From: Chlorobiota bacterium
Lineage (GTDB): Bacteria; Bacteroidota; Bacteroidia; Bacteroidales; JAADJA01
Direction of reading: 5' to 3'
Assembly: GCA_030592565.1 (NCBI GenBank)
Contig: JAUVIX010000040.1
Span: 1-15,175 of the forward strand
DNA: 15,175 nt
Part shown: piece by piece, positions 14,174 to 15,175 of the stretch
How the letters are laid out: each line of letters begins with the position of its first letter
Numbering within the stretch: the first letter of the stretch is position 1
Position numbers and translations under genes: made by a program
Notes under the pieces: generated by a model
What the model was told of the DNA's origin: nothing
Seen by the model: only the letters and a program-made list of their open reading frames with translations
Database searches by the model: none

Positions 14174-15175
14174 TTAGTTTAAAGTTTTCTGTAAATGTCT
14201 GATTTCATAAACAACTCGGGCAATTTCATCATCTGAAATGTCATGAAAAAGAGGCAAACACAAAATATTGTCTGATACTTTGCGTGCTGTCGAAATATCC
14301 TCTTGACGAAAAATGCTAAACTCAGGGTAATCAGTAACAAGAGGGTGAAAATACTTCTTAGCAAATATTTTTTTGTTACTCAAATGTTGCAGCAACTCAT
14401 CCCTTGTTGCATTAAATTCATCAGAATTTATAATTACAGGGAAATATGTATAATTATATGTGACAAAATCCTTTTCCTTTGGCAATTTTACACCTTCAAT
14501 ATTTTTCAACAAATCACGATATTGTAATGTTGCGGTTTTACGCTGATTAGTTACCTCTTCAATGAAATTTAACTGGACAAGACCGAAAGCTGCCTGCAAC
14601 TCATTCATCTTTGCATTAAAGCCGTAGCCGGCCAATTTGTCTCCGGCTAAAATTCCTGTATTTTTCAGTGCTTCAATGTGTTCTTTTGTTGCTCTATCGT
14701 GACAAATAATTGCTCCCCCTTCAATTGTATTGAAAACCTTTGTCGCATGAAAGCTGAGAACCGACAAGTCACCAAAATTACAAACAGGTACATCATTGAA
14801 TTTCACACCAAAACAATGTGCAGCATCATAAATCACTTTTAGATTGTATTTGTTTGCCATATTTTCAATTGACTGAACATCACACGGATTGCCAAAAAGA
14901 TGAACCGGCAGAATGGCTTTTGTCTCTAGAGTGATTGCTTTTTCGATTTTATCAATGGCAATATTAAAATCCGTTTCATTTATATCAACAAAAACAGGTT
15001 TCAGATTATTCCAATAGATTGCCTGGGCAGTTGCAATTGAAGTGAAAGGTGTTGTAATGATCTCTCCTTCAAGTCTTAATGATTTTATGGCCATTATCAG
15101 AGCTGTTGTGCCACTGGAAAACATACAGATATGTTCAGCTTTTAGATATTTGCAAAGTGCTTCTTCAAACTCAGC
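14174..15175 (-). CDS. DegT/DnrJ/EryC1/StrS-family sugar aminotransferase (5' end outside window)
   Basis: The frame is open to the right edge, giving 333 visible codons; an internal ATG at 15124 is Met18 of this segment and not the start, because the preceding codons (AEFEEALCKYLKAEHIC) are typical family sequence. PLP-site marks: FSSGTTAL (19-26), which binds the phosphate; YDAAHCFG (116-123), with Asp117 for the pyridine nitrogen; and SFHATKVFNTIEGGAI (141-156), with Lys146 as the Schiff-base lysine. The GYGFNAKMNELQAA stretch is also conserved. Such enzymes transfer an amino group from glutamate to a nucleotide-linked keto-sugar. The exact sugar cannot be read from this. Perhaps 30-40 N-terminal residues are missing. 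Its stop (14174-14176) is 12 nt before the glycosyltransferase start. Confidence 0.9.
   Translation of the reverse strand, partial: AEFEEALCKYLKAEHICMFSSGTTALIMAIKSLRLEGEIITTPFTSIATAQAIYWNNLKPVFVDINETDFNIAIDKIEKAITLETKAILPVHLFGNPCDVQSIENMANKYNLKVIYDAAHCFGVKFNDVPVCNFGDLSVLSFHATKVFNTIEGGAIICHDRATKEHIEALKNTGILAGDKLAGYGFNAKMNELQAAFGLVQLNFIEEVTNQRKTATLQYRDLLKNIEGVKLPKEKDFVTYNYTYFPVIINSDEFNATRDELLQHLSNKKIFAKKYFHPLVTDYPEFSIFRQEDISTARKVSDNILCLPLFHDISDDEIARVVYEIRHLQKTLN

Overview
The window looks like AT-rich chromosomal DNA of a member of the Bacteroidota. It has a DUF4249-type lipoprotein end, a DUF3352-type propeller protein, a PorT-like outer-membrane barrel, a 'GYDIA' GHMP kinase inside a mevalonate operon, and several close matches to the Bacteroidota -7 promoter box TAnnTTTG. 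I cannot place it below phylum. No tRNA, rRNA or CRISPR array was seen.

Layout. (1) 1-573, plus: the C-terminal part of a DUF4249 protein that runs off the left edge. (2) 837-3374, minus: a membrane-anchored DUF3352 protein cut by an in-frame TAA; its last 65 codons remain readable in the same frame down to a TGA at 639-641. (3) 3551-4288 and 4367-4762, plus: an outer-membrane beta-barrel protein and a GtrA-family membrane protein. (4) 4764-5225 and 5265-6641, minus: free methionine-(R)-sulfoxide reductase and tryptophanase; tryptophanase has a roughly 200-nt leader holding a 25-codon ORF and a small hairpin with a U-tract. (5) 7225-12847, minus: HMG-CoA reductase, GYDIA GHMP kinase, diphosphomevalonate decarboxylase and mevalonate kinase. 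A RhuM-family gene and a 24-codon relic resembling the start of a DpnI-type restriction enzyme sit between the last two. (6) 12953-15175, minus: a family-4-type glycosyltransferase and a DegT/EryC1-type sugar aminotransferase cut by the right edge, probably the end of a surface-glycan cluster.

How the genes work together. The mevalonate genes cover every step from HMG-CoA to isopentenyl diphosphate if the GYDIA kinase supplies the phosphomevalonate kinase activity that is otherwise missing here. The first three are tightly packed (4-nt gap, then 7-nt overlap). The fourth is about 1.3 kb away, and the low-GC insert between is bordered by two copies of a 15-bp sequence that belongs to a palindromic repeat; a third copy lies between msrC and tnaA. 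The most novel points are this repeat-bounded RhuM/restriction relic inside a core biosynthetic operon, the putative tryptophanase leader peptide, the six-codon upstream ORF abutting the GTG start of HMG-CoA reductase, and the nonsense codon in the DUF3352 gene.
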